Source: Cupriavidus pauculus
GTDB lineage: Bacteria; Pseudomonadota; Gammaproteobacteria; Burkholderiales; Burkholderiaceae
DNA: 64,000 nt
Assembly: GCF_022179805.1 (NCBI RefSeq)
Contig: NZ_BPUO01000001.1
Span: 186,001 to 250,000, forward strand
Reading direction: 5' to 3'
In this document: one piece after another, positions 51,214 to 59,163 of the stretch
Layout of the letters: each line of letters begins with the position of its first letter
Numbering within the stretch: the first letter of the stretch is position 1
Program-made: the position numbers and the translations under genes
Notes under the pieces: generated by a model
Told to the model about the DNA's origin: nothing
What the model saw: only the letters and a program-made list of their open reading frames with translations
Database searches by the model: none

Positions 51214-52131
51214 TCACCCCGCTTCGGTGAAGATGCCCATCCGGTGCTGGATGAACGCCAGCACCTCCTGCGCGGCCGCCGGCAGCGGACGCCCGGCCTT
51301 GACCAGCAGCCGGGCTTGCGTGCCGCGAAACAGCGGATGGTCGATCGGCACCGTGGCCAGGCTGCCGGCGGCCACCTCGCGGTAAGCCGCGAACTGGCCG
51401 ATCAGCGTGACAAAGTCGTCGTAGGCCACGAACTGCTTGAGCGCCGACAGCGAGTTGGTGACCAGCATCGGCCGGATACGGATGTTCTCGGCAAATTCGA
51501 GCATCTTGGCCGCGTGGCCGATGCCGTAGGACTCCGGCATCAGCGCCAGCGGGTAGTTCAGTACGTCATGGATGGTGGCCGAGCCGCCGCGCACGGCCAG
51601 CGGATGGTCGTGGCGCGTCAGCAGCACGATGGGCTGGGACGAGCTGGCGCGGTATTCGATGCGCGGATGCAGCGGCGGGTTGTAGGCCAGCCCGATGTGC
51701 GCGCGGCTTTCGGCCACCTCGTTGAGCACGTCGTCCACGGGCAGGATCTCCATGCGGATATCCACCATCGGGTACTGCGCGCAGAACGGCGCCACCACCT
51801 CGTTGACCAGCGCGTCGACGTAGCCCTCGCTCAGCACGATCTGCACCATGCCCTGCTGCAGGCCCTTGAGCGCATGCAACTGGTCTTCGAGCTTTTCCTG
51901 GTGCGAGCGGTAGCCGCGCCAGAACTCCAGCAGGTGGGCGGCCGCCTCGGTGGGCTGCACGCCGCGCGCCTGCCGCTCGAACAGCGTGGTGCCCAGTTCG
52001 TCCTCCAGCAGCCGGATCTGCCGCGTGATCACCGACGGCGACGTATTCAGGCTTTCCGCCGCGCCCCGGATCGTGCCGTGCGCCAGCACCTCGCGGAAGT
52101 AACGCAGCCGTTGTTGGTTGATTTCACGCAT
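51214..52131 (-). CDS. LysR-family transcriptional regulator
   Basis: A 305-aa LTTR: N-terminal helix-turn-helix (about 1-60; [38 protein letters not shown]) and a LysR_substrate effector domain. It is divergent from an MFS-creatininase gene pair across 167 nt, the classic arrangement for control of the adjacent catabolic genes. The ATG at 52131 ([12 protein letters not shown]) is chosen over an upstream in-frame start. Confidence 0.92.
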   Translation of the reverse strand: MREINQQRLRYFREVLAHGTIRGAAESLNTSPSVITRQIRLLEDELGTTLFERQARGVQPTEAAAHLLEFWRGYRSHQEKLEDQLHALKGLQQGMVQIVLSEGYVDALVNEVVAPFCAQYPMVDIRMEILPVDDVLNEVAESRAHIGLAYNPPLHPRIEYRASSSQPIVLLTRHDHPLAVRGGSATIHDVLNYPLALMPESYGIGHAAKMLEFAENIRIRPMLVTNSLSALKQFVAYDDFVTLIGQFAAYREVAAGSLATVPIDHPLFRGTQARLLVKAGRPLPAAAQEVLAFIQHRMGIFTEAG

Positions 52132-52298
52132 TTTGCCTATCCGGATTGTTATCTGGGAGGCACAAATTTGGGGCATGCGCCCGTTGTGTTGCTTCCAGAA
52201 GAACGAAGTGTGGACTTTGTTGCTGTTGGTGCAAGTCTACGCCGCTGCCACTATCAAGGCCAACCCCACAACCATCACAACGCTCTGGAGACTGGCAA

Positions 52299-53585
52299 AT
52301 GTTAGTGATGTCGAACCCGGCCACAATCGATGGCAACGCCGCGCTATATCAGAAGATCAACCTGCGCCTGCTGCCCTTCCTGCTGGTCTGCTACCTGTTT
52401 GCGTACCTGGACCGCGTCAACGTCGGCTTTGCCAAGCTGCAGATGCAGGGCGACCTGGGCTTTTCCGATGCGGCCTACGGTGTAGGCGCCGGCATCTTCT
52501 TCATCGGCTACGTCCTGTTCGAGATTCCCAGCAACCTGATGCTGCCGCGCATCGGCGCCCGCAAGACGTTCAGCCGCATCCTGGTGCTCTGGGGCATCAC
52601 GTCGGCCTGCATGCTGTTCGTGCGCGACGTACCCACGTTCTACGGCATGCGCTTCCTGCTGGGCGTGTTCGAGGCCGGCTTTGCGCCGGGCATGATCTAT
52701 TACCTGTCGTGCTGGTATGGCCCGCAGCGCATGGCGCGTGCCATCGCCATCGTGTTCCTGGCCGGCCCGATTGGTGGCATCATCGGCGGCCCGGTATCCG
52801 CGTGGCTGATGACGTCGCTGGCTGGCCACGCCGGCCTGGCCGGCTGGCAATGGATGTTCCTGGTGGAAGGGCTGCCGTGCCTGGTGCTGGGCGTGCTGGC
52901 CTGGCGGCTGATTCCCGACCGCCCCGCCGACGCCAACTGGCTCACTGCCGATGAAAAGCGCCTGCTCGAACAGGAACTGGCCGTGCCCGCCGCGCACAAG
53001 CATTCGTTCGGCGCCGTGGCGCGCGACCCCAAGATCTACGTGCTGGCCTTTGCCTACTTCTGCGTGATCGCCGCCATCTACGCGCTGAGCTTCTGGCTGC
53101 CGACGCTGATCAAGGCGCAGGGCGTGAACGATACCGTGCAGCTTGGCTGGTACTCGGCCCTGCCCTACGTGGGCGGCGCCATCGGCATGCTCTACATGGG
53201 CCGCCGCTCTGACCGCAAGGGCGAACGCCGCTACCACGCCGCGATTCCCGCGCTGGCCGGCGCCGCGCTGCTGGCCGGGTCCACGCTGGCCGACGGCCAC
53301 CTGGCCGCCACGCTGGTGCTGCTGACGCTGGGCACCACCACGCTGTGGATGACCTACACCGTGTTCTGGGCCATGCCGCCCGAATACATCAAGGGACCGG
53401 CCGCCGCCGGCGGCATCGCGCTGATCAACACCATCGGCCTGTCCGGCGGCTTCTGGGGCCCCGCCATCATCGGCTGGGCCAAGTCCGCCACCGGCAGCCT
53501 GCATCCCGGCGTGCTGATCATGGCCGCCATGCCGCTGGTCGCCGCGCTGATCATCCTGGCGCTACGGTTGCCGTCCCGCCATTGA
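52299..53585 (+). CDS. MFS transporter, anion:cation symporter family
   Basis: A 428-aa, 12-helix permease of the ACS family (phthalate/tartrate/hexuronate type): YLDRVNVGFAKLQMQGDLGF (TM1 signature), FFIGYVLFEIPSNLMLPRIG and GIALINTIGLSGGFWGPAII. ACS members take up organic acids with H+. The ATG at 52299 has GGAG 8 nt upstream; 52308 is an alternative. The creatininase-like gene follows 35 nt later, so both probably serve one compound under LysR control. Confidence 0.92.
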   Translation: MLVMSNPATIDGNAALYQKINLRLLPFLLVCYLFAYLDRVNVGFAKLQMQGDLGFSDAAYGVGAGIFFIGYVLFEIPSNLMLPRIGARKTFSRILVLWGITSACMLFVRDVPTFYGMRFLLGVFEAGFAPGMIYYLSCWYGPQRMARAIAIVFLAGPIGGIIGGPVSAWLMTSLAGHAGLAGWQWMFLVEGLPCLVLGVLAWRLIPDRPADANWLTADEKRLLEQELAVPAAHKHSFGAVARDPKIYVLAFAYFCVIAAIYALSFWLPTLIKAQGVNDTVQLGWYSALPYVGGAIGMLYMGRRSDRKGERRYHAAIPALAGAALLAGSTLADGHLAATLVLLTLGTTTLWMTYTVFWAMPPEYIKGPAAAGGIALINTIGLSGGFWGPAIIGWAKSATGSLHPGVLIMAAMPLVAALIILALRLPSRH

Positions 53586-53620
53586 CCTTGCAACACCCCC
53601 GCAAAAACAAGGAGTGAATC

Positions 53621-54367
53621 ATGTTGCTGTACCTCTCCACGTGGTCTGAAATCGAACAGTACCTGCAGCGCAGCCGCACGATCGTGGTGCCCATCGGGTC
53701 CAATGAACAGCACGGCCCCACCGGCCTGCTGGGCACCGACTGGATGTGCCCCGAGATCATCTGCCGCCACGCCGACCAGCAGGGCGACATCCTGGTGGCA
53801 CCCACGTTCAACATCGGCATGGCGCAGCACCACCTGGGGTTCGCCGGCACCATCTCGCTGCGCCCGTCCACGTTCATCGCCGCCATCGTCGACTGGACGC
53901 GCTCGCTGGCCCGCCACGGCTTCGAGAAAATCCTGTTCCTGAACGGCCACGGCGGCAACATCGCGTCGATCGAGGCAGCGTTCTCCGAGATCTACGCCGA
54001 AGCCAGCTTCGCCGGCCGCCGCACCGGCTTTGCGATGAAGCTCACCAACTGGTGGGACCTGGAAGGCGTGAACGAACTGGCCAAGGAGATGTTCCCCACC
54101 GGCCACGGCGCACACGCCACGCCATCGGAAATCGCCGTCACGCAGTACGCGTACGAGCTGATCAAGCACGCCGACTACGCGCCCCGCATCGCCCCGTCGG
54201 GCCCGATCCGCGAAGCACTGGACTTCCGCGCCCGCTTCCCCGACGGCCGCATGGGCTCGGATCCGAACCAGGCCACGCCGGAAAAAGGCAAGGCACTGGT
54301 GGAACTGGCAGCCAAGAGTCTGGTGAAGGAGTTGGCGGCGTTTGGTGAGGAGAAGGTGCCGGGTTAA
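53621..54367 (+). CDS. Creatininase family amidohydrolase
   Basis: A 248-aa metal-dependent amidohydrolase. VVPIGSNEQHGPTGLLGTDW contains the metal-binding Glu, His and Asp (about 24-43), and FLNGHGGNIASIEAAF the second His. Relatives include creatinine amidohydrolase, FAPy deformylase (ArfB) and mycofactocin MftE; transporter linkage suggests cleavage of an imported cyclic or N-substituted amide, but the substrate is not readable. GGSP-type insertions are absent. Confidence 0.88.
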   Translation: MLLYLSTWSEIEQYLQRSRTIVVPIGSNEQHGPTGLLGTDWMCPEIICRHADQQGDILVAPTFNIGMAQHHLGFAGTISLRPSTFIAAIVDWTRSLARHGFEKILFLNGHGGNIASIEAAFSEIYAEASFAGRRTGFAMKLTNWWDLEGVNELAKEMFPTGHGAHATPSEIAVTQYAYELIKHADYAPRIAPSGPIREALDFRARFPDGRMGSDPNQATPEKGKALVELAAKSLVKELAAFGEEKVPG

Positions 54368-54389
54368 GCGATGTAGCTCGCTTGGTTTG

Positions 54390-54422
54390 GCTCCCCTCTC
54401 CCGCAACGCGGGAGAGGGGAGC
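54390..54422. repeat. Dispersed CCCTCTCCCG hairpin, copy 3
   Basis: A 15-bp perfect stem (GCTCCCCTCTCCCGC and its complement) with a 3-nt loop lies between the converging creatininase and cytochrome b561 genes. It is nearly identical to the copy at 15179. Confidence 0.85.
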
Positions 54423-54449
54423 TCATAACGACGGATCAGAGCAAGACTG

Positions 54450-54989
54450 TTACCGTTTCCCCGGCGCCATCGTCCCAAACACCCCATCCCGCAGCACCAG
54501 CGCATGCATCAGCGCCGCCGCCAGATGCAGCAGCACCACGCCAAACAGCGTCAGCCCTAGCCACGTATGCAGCGTGCGCAGCAGCGCGAACAGCCTGACA
54601 TCAGCGGGCAGGATGGCCGGCAAATGGAAGCTGCCGGCCATCGTCACCGGATAACCACCGGCCGACAGCATGCCCCAGCCCACCAGCGGCATGGCCAGCA
54701 TCAGCGCGTAGAGCACGTAGTGCGACGCCAGCGCGACGGCGCGTTGGGGGGCGGGCACGCTGGCCGGCAGCGGAGGCGCCCCGCGCCGCATACGCACGGC
54801 GATGCGAACAATCACCAGCAGCAGCAACGCGATGCCGAGCGGCCGGTGCAGTGCCACCAGCGTGTCGTGCGCGCGCGATACCGTGAACACCATGCCGACG
54901 CCGACGAACAGCATGGTCAGGATCAGCGCGGCCATCAGCCAGTGCAGCAGCTTCTGCAGGCCGCTGAAACGAGTGTGAGATGCGTTCAT
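54450..54989 (-). CDS. Cytochrome b561 family protein
   Basis: A 179-aa, four-helix dihaem-b membrane protein of the bacterial b561/CybB type. The haem-ligand His positions are visible in KLLHWLMAALIL, VALHRPLGIALLLL, ASHYVLYALML and TLHTWLGLTLFGVVLLH. It probably carries electrons from quinol to a periplasmic partner. The gene directly follows the catalase-like gene; the ATG at 54989 has GAGGG 8 nt upstream, while ATG 55004 overlaps the catalase stop. Confidence 0.9.
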   Translation of the reverse strand: MNASHTRFSGLQKLLHWLMAALILTMLFVGVGMVFTVSRAHDTLVALHRPLGIALLLLVIVRIAVRMRRGAPPLPASVPAPQRAVALASHYVLYALMLAMPLVGWGMLSAGGYPVTMAGSFHLPAILPADVRLFALLRTLHTWLGLTLFGVVLLHLAAALMHALVLRDGVFGTMAPGKR

Positions 54990-55000
54990 GCGTGGGTCCC

Positions 55001-56065
55001 TCATTGCTGTTGTTCGCCGAGTGCCACCTCGCGCGTGCGGCGCTGGTACGACAGCGCATAGGCTGCCGAGCGCGCGGCCAGCAGCGGATCGTTCGACGCG
55101 GCGATGCCCGATGGCAGCACCGTCGGGTCGAAATTGACGTCGCGGCAGACGCCGCCGTCGTCCTGCGAACTCGCGCGTTCGATCACCAGCGTGCCGGCGT
55201 CGATCTGCTTGCGGTCGTCGGGCCAGGACTTCGTGGCATCGTCGGTGGGATCACCCGGCGCGCCCAGCGTCAGCATCAGGTGCCAGCGCAGCGGTCCGGC
55301 CGCCAGCTTCTGCGTGAGATCCGCGGCCAGGAATGACTCCTCGCCCTTCTCCGCCGCGCTGACCGGCGCATAGGGCAGCTCGGGCTGCACGGCCCAGCGC
55401 ACGGCCTGGCGCTTGCCGGCGGCATCGACCAGATAGAACGCGTTGACGCTGTAGTAACCGGCGTTGGCGAAGCTTGACGATGGCGGATGGGCCTGGATCC
55501 AGCCCTGGAAGGCCCCCAGCGCGGGATTGGCCTCGGCGAACGCCTTTACCTTGGCGGGATCGGGCTTGCCTGTGCCCTGTACCGGCTGCGTTGCCGTCAG
55601 CAACTGGTAGAACTGCTCGGGTGTGTGCACCGGAAACAGCGGCACCGAATTCATGCCGGTGCGCCACTGCTGGCCATCGGCCTGTTTGAACATCAGCGCG
55701 AAACTGCGGATCGGTATGCTGCCGTCGGGCGCGCGGGGATTGCCGCCCGGAATGGCCAAGCGCCCGATCACGGGCGTGCGCCCGGTGCCGAAAACGCTGG
55801 CCTTGGAAAGCGTAGCCGCCGCCCCGTTGCCCTCGAAATAGCCCTCCACGCACACGCCCTTGGCATGATTGCGGCGGTATCCCTCGTGCAGGCCGTCGTT
55901 ACGCTGGAACTGGTCGATGACGGTGGGGGTGGACAGCCGATGTGGCGCAATCCACCCGCCCGTGTAGGCGAAGCCGCCGGCCAGCACGAGCACGACGGCT
56001 CCGATGGCGCCCAGGCGGCATGGCACGCAGATGCGCGTGCCCGATTGTGGGGTGTTGTCGTTCAA
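55001..56065 (-). CDS. Membrane-anchored catalase-family haem peroxidase
   Basis: A 354-aa short catalase-like protein (SrpA type) with one N-terminal membrane segment (IGAVVLVLAGGFAYTGG, about 21-37) that should place the haem domain in the periplasm. RRNHAKGVCVEGYF holds the distal His (about residue 67); ARSAAYALSYQRR near the C-terminus carries the probable proximal Tyr. Such enzymes act as peroxidases more than catalases. The start is a TTG (56065) with GGGAG 6 nt upstream. The paired b561 may supply electrons. Confidence 0.88.
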   Translation of the reverse strand: MNDNTPQSGTRICVPCRLGAIGAVVLVLAGGFAYTGGWIAPHRLSTPTVIDQFQRNDGLHEGYRRNHAKGVCVEGYFEGNGAAATLSKASVFGTGRTPVIGRLAIPGGNPRAPDGSIPIRSFALMFKQADGQQWRTGMNSVPLFPVHTPEQFYQLLTATQPVQGTGKPDPAKVKAFAEANPALGAFQGWIQAHPPSSSFANAGYYSVNAFYLVDAAGKRQAVRWAVQPELPYAPVSAAEKGEESFLAADLTQKLAAGPLRWHLMLTLGAPGDPTDDATKSWPDDRKQIDAGTLVIERASSQDDGGVCRDVNFDPTVLPSGIAASNDPLLAARSAAYALSYQRRTREVALGEQQQ

Positions 56066-56076
56066 TGCGTACTCCC

Positions 56077-56094
56077 GATGAGTGAGGACTCATC
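56077..56094. promoter_or_regulatory. Palindrome before the catalase-like gene
   Basis: GATGAGT-N4-ACTCATC is a perfect 7-bp inverted repeat ending 12 nt from the TTG start, directly upstream of the ribosome-binding site. It may be an operator or a leader hairpin. Confidence 0.45.
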
Positions 56095-56162
56095 CGGTAT
56101 ACGCGCTGCACTGGCTACCTATTCCATCCCGAAACAAAAAATCCGGGCGAACCGGAAACAAC

Positions 56163-56918
56163 TCACGGTTTCTCGCGATGGATCGACAGTGCGCTGAACG
56201 ACTGTGTCACCGGCATCACTTCCAGATAGTTGATATTGACGCGGGCCGGCAGCATGGCGCTCCAGAACACGGTCTCGGCGATATCTTCCGGCGTCAGCGC
56301 GTCGGCGCCGTCGTAGATCTTCTCCACGCGCGACTGGTCGCCGTCAAAGCGCACGGCCGAGAACTCGGTGCCGCCCACCAGGCCCGGCGCCACGTCGGTC
56401 ACCCGTACGCGCGTGCCGGTCAGGTCGGCGCGCAGGTTCAGCGAGAACTGGTGCACGAACGCCTTGGTGGCCCCGTAGGTATTGCCGCCCGGGTAGGCGT
56501 AGGCGCCGGCCACCGAGCCGATGTTGATCACGTGGCCCCGGTTGCGCGCCACCATGCCGGGCAGCACCGCGCGGGTCATATAGAGCAGGCCCTTGATGTT
56601 GGTGTCCACCATGGTGTCCCACTTGTCCAGGTCGGCGTTCTGCGCCGACTCCAGGCCCCAGGCCAGGCCCGCGTTGTTCACCAGCAGGTCGATCTCGGCA
56701 AATCCGGCCGGCAGGCCAGCCACGGCGGCAGCCACGGCGTCGCGGTCGCGCACGTCCAGCACCAGCGGCAGGACCTTGTCGCGGCCCAGTTCATCGGCCA
56801 GGGCGGCGAGGCGGTCTTCGCGACGGCCCGTTGCGATGACTTGATGGCCGGCATTGGCAAAGCGGCGGGCGATGGCAGCGCCGAATCCAGCGGTGGCACC
56901 GGTGACGAATACGATCAT
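56163..56918 (-). CDS. ydfG: YdfG-type NADP-dependent 3-hydroxy acid dehydrogenase
   Basis: A 251-aa SDR acting on 3-hydroxy acids/malonic semialdehyde and serine-like substrates in the YdfG group. The cofactor motif is TGATAGFG (residues 6-13) with TGRREDRL (NADP preference), and the catalytic set lies in NIGSVAGAYAYPGGNTYGATK. EVMPVTQSFSALSIHR at the C-terminus is characteristic of YdfG. No operon partner is evident. Confidence 0.9.
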   Translation of the reverse strand: MIVFVTGATAGFGAAIARRFANAGHQVIATGRREDRLAALADELGRDKVLPLVLDVRDRDAVAAAVAGLPAGFAEIDLLVNNAGLAWGLESAQNADLDKWDTMVDTNIKGLLYMTRAVLPGMVARNRGHVINIGSVAGAYAYPGGNTYGATKAFVHQFSLNLRADLTGTRVRVTDVAPGLVGGTEFSAVRFDGDQSRVEKIYDGADALTPEDIAETVFWSAMLPARVNINYLEVMPVTQSFSALSIHREKP

Positions 56919-56995
56919 GTGGGTTCTCCAGCTTGAGACAGGGTTCGGCCACGGATACTACACCGTTGGCCGCCCTGCCGTGGCGATGCGCGTGG

Positions 56996-57667
56996 CTACA
57001 GCGGCTGCCAGCCGCCGCCCGTGGCCACCATCTCCTGCTTCAGTTCCAGCTTGCCGCTGCCCTTGACCACGCGCGCCAGCACCGGATACGCGCCCTGCAC
57101 CGCCGCGTCGGCGGCCCACGGCGCGGGCTCCAGCGTGTAGGTATAGCGCACCACGGTGGTCAGCCGCGCGGGCTGGTCGGCGGTCTTGCTCGGGGTGTCC
57201 CAGCCTGTGACCTTGGACAGCCGCACGCGGCCGTAACAAAGGTCGGGCTGGCTCGCGTCGGCGCCATGCGCGGCCGTGTGCGGGGCGGCGTTGACGTACT
57301 GCCGGCCCTTGTCGGTCAGGTCGTAGCGCAGCGCCTTGACCCGCTCGTCACTGCCGTCCTGATGGTGCAGCGTCATCTCGGCGCTGGCATGCGACACCAG
57401 CCCCGCATGCTCCAGCGCGGGCATCTGGATGCCGTCGCGCATCTGCGCCGCCACCGGCAGGTCTGGCACATCCACCGGCCACTGATGCCGGCCGATGCAG
57501 AGATCGCCATGCGCCTGCAGGTGCTTGTCCAGCGCGGCGCTGAAATTGGCCTCGCTGGCGGTATCGGGGCGGTTGCAGCCGGCAAGTGCCAGCGTGGCGC
57601 CCGCCACGAGCAGGGCGCGGGTGAGAATCGCGGGGGTGATGATCGCGGGGGTAAAAGTCGATTTCAT
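56996..57667 (-). CDS. Predicted lipoprotein of unknown function
   Basis: A 223-aa secreted product with a lipoprotein signal (ILTRALLVAGATLALAGC; Cys at residue 31). No domain was recognised. The mature part has paired Cys residues (DLCIGRHQWPVDVP and PDLCYGRVRLSKVTGWD) and a mixed alpha/beta composition ending in VVKGSGKLELKQEMVATGGG. Its ATG overlaps the stop of the dihaem peroxidase gene (ATGA), so the two are translationally coupled. Confidence 0.82.
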   Translation of the reverse strand: MKSTFTPAIITPAILTRALLVAGATLALAGCNRPDTASEANFSAALDKHLQAHGDLCIGRHQWPVDVPDLPVAAQMRDGIQMPALEHAGLVSHASAEMTLHHQDGSDERVKALRYDLTDKGRQYVNAAPHTAAHGADASQPDLCYGRVRLSKVTGWDTPSKTADQPARLTTVVRYTYTLEPAPWAADAAVQGAYPVLARVVKGSGKLELKQEMVATGGGWQPL

Positions 57668-59058
57668 TGTGTGGCTTGGGCGTTGGGCGTTGCCGCAGAC
57701 TTGCGCGCGGCGGGGTCGACGATGGCATTGGCCACGGTGTGGGCCTGCGGGCCAGTGGCGTTGGCCTGGGCCGTCGGCACGTAGCCATCGGTCAGCGTGT
57801 TCAGAAAGGCCACCAGGTCCTGCATCTCCTGGTCGGTCATCGGCGTCTGGCTGCCGGCACGACGCTGGTCCAGCGGCATCTGCTCGTCCAGATTGGCGCG
57901 ATACTTCGCCGGCAGGTCGTCGAACTTGTTCACCTTGCCGCGCGCATCGCGGGGATACCACTTCTCGGGCGCGGTATCGCGCGTGTTGTAGAAGCGCACC
58001 ACGTCTTCCAGCGACTTGAACACGCCGTTGTGCATGAACGCATGGCGCGTGGCCACGTTACGCAGCACGGGCGTCTTGAACATGCCGCAGGTGGCCGCCG
58101 CGCCCTTGTCCTTGCCGGGGCGATGGTCGGTGCGCAGCGGCCCGCACAGGCCCAGGTCGAAATACTTCGGATCGGCGTTGGCGGGGATGTCGCGATTGCG
58201 CGGCACGCCGATGGCGGCAAACGAGTAGTCGCTGGTCATGTCCTGGCTGCCGTCGTTGCCGCCGCCCAGCAGGTGGCAGGCCATGCAGTTGCCCTTGTTG
58301 GGGTCCAGGAACACGCGCAGGCCACGGATCTCGGCATCGGTCAGCGCGCCGCCCACCTTGTTGTTGCGGTAGCGGTCGAACTTGCTGCTGTACGGGTGAA
58401 AGCTGCGGTCTTCCACCTGGAAAGCCTGCAGCGCGGCGCCCACCAGCGCGAACGCCTTGTCGGTGTCGTCGAACACGCTCGCGCCATAAGCCTGGCGGAA
58501 CGCGTCGGCATGCGCCCCGCCGCGTACGGCGTCGACGACAGCCGCCTTGCTGGCGGCCGCCATCTCGTTCGGCGCCAGCAGCGGAATCGCGGCCTGTTCG
58601 GCGATGGTGTTGGCGCGGCCGTCCCACGTGAGCCCGCCACCGGGACCGGGCGGGCTGATCATGTCGGGGTTCTCGAACGTATCGGAGTAGGCGTTGGTGT
58701 ACTCCTTGTACATCAGCGTCGGCACGGCGCGCGTGCCCGGCTGCTTGCCATCGGTACCACCCAGCTGCACCGACAGGTCGTTGGCCGGCGCGTAGGCGTG
58801 GTTCGGGTCGTGGCAGGTGGCGCAGGACATCTTGCCCGAGCCGGAAAGCGAGGGATCGAAGAACAGCTTGGCACCCACCTGCGCGGCGGGCGACAGCGGC
58901 GGCGCAGCAGGGGCCGCTACGGGTGCGGACACCTGCACGGCTTTGGCCGGTGCGGCGACCGTTACCGGCTTGCCGGATTCGGTTTTCGGCTGGCACGCGG
59001 CCAGCGCCACGGCAAGCGATACCGCGCTACAGCGCGCGGCGAAACTGGAAATACGCAT
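57664..59058 (-). CDS. MauG/CcpA-type dihaem cytochrome c peroxidase, lipoprotein
   Basis: A 464-aa dihaem peroxidase-like protein. A lipoprotein signal (SLAVALAAC, Cys at residue 22) and an Ala/Pro linker (about 30-55) lead to haem 1 in SCATCHDPNHAYA (about 80) and haem 2 in NCMACH (about 269). RHAFMHNGVFKSLEDVVRFYN and the C-terminal MTDQEMQDLVAFLNTLTDG match the CcpA/MauG family. It is bracketed by two other predicted lipoproteins on the same strand, so an outer-membrane or periplasmic redox role is likely. Confidence 0.9.
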   Translation of the reverse strand: MRISSFAARCSAVSLAVALAACQPKTESGKPVTVAAPAKAVQVSAPVAAPAAPPLSPAAQVGAKLFFDPSLSGSGKMSCATCHDPNHAYAPANDLSVQLGGTDGKQPGTRAVPTLMYKEYTNAYSDTFENPDMISPPGPGGGLTWDGRANTIAEQAAIPLLAPNEMAAASKAAVVDAVRGGAHADAFRQAYGASVFDDTDKAFALVGAALQAFQVEDRSFHPYSSKFDRYRNNKVGGALTDAEIRGLRVFLDPNKGNCMACHLLGGGNDGSQDMTSDYSFAAIGVPRNRDIPANADPKYFDLGLCGPLRTDHRPGKDKGAAATCGMFKTPVLRNVATRHAFMHNGVFKSLEDVVRFYNTRDTAPEKWYPRDARGKVNKFDDLPAKYRANLDEQMPLDQRRAGSQTPMTDQEMQDLVAFLNTLTDGYVPTAQANATGPQAHTVANAIVDPAARKSAATPNAQATQ

Positions 59059-59163
59059 GATGGGGATGGGCGGTGGCAGCCGCCTTCCGTTTGGCGGATG
59101 AATGACGGCGAGCCGCCGGCGCACGGGGCACCGGCGGCCTTCAGACGCTTTGCGTGCGAACGC

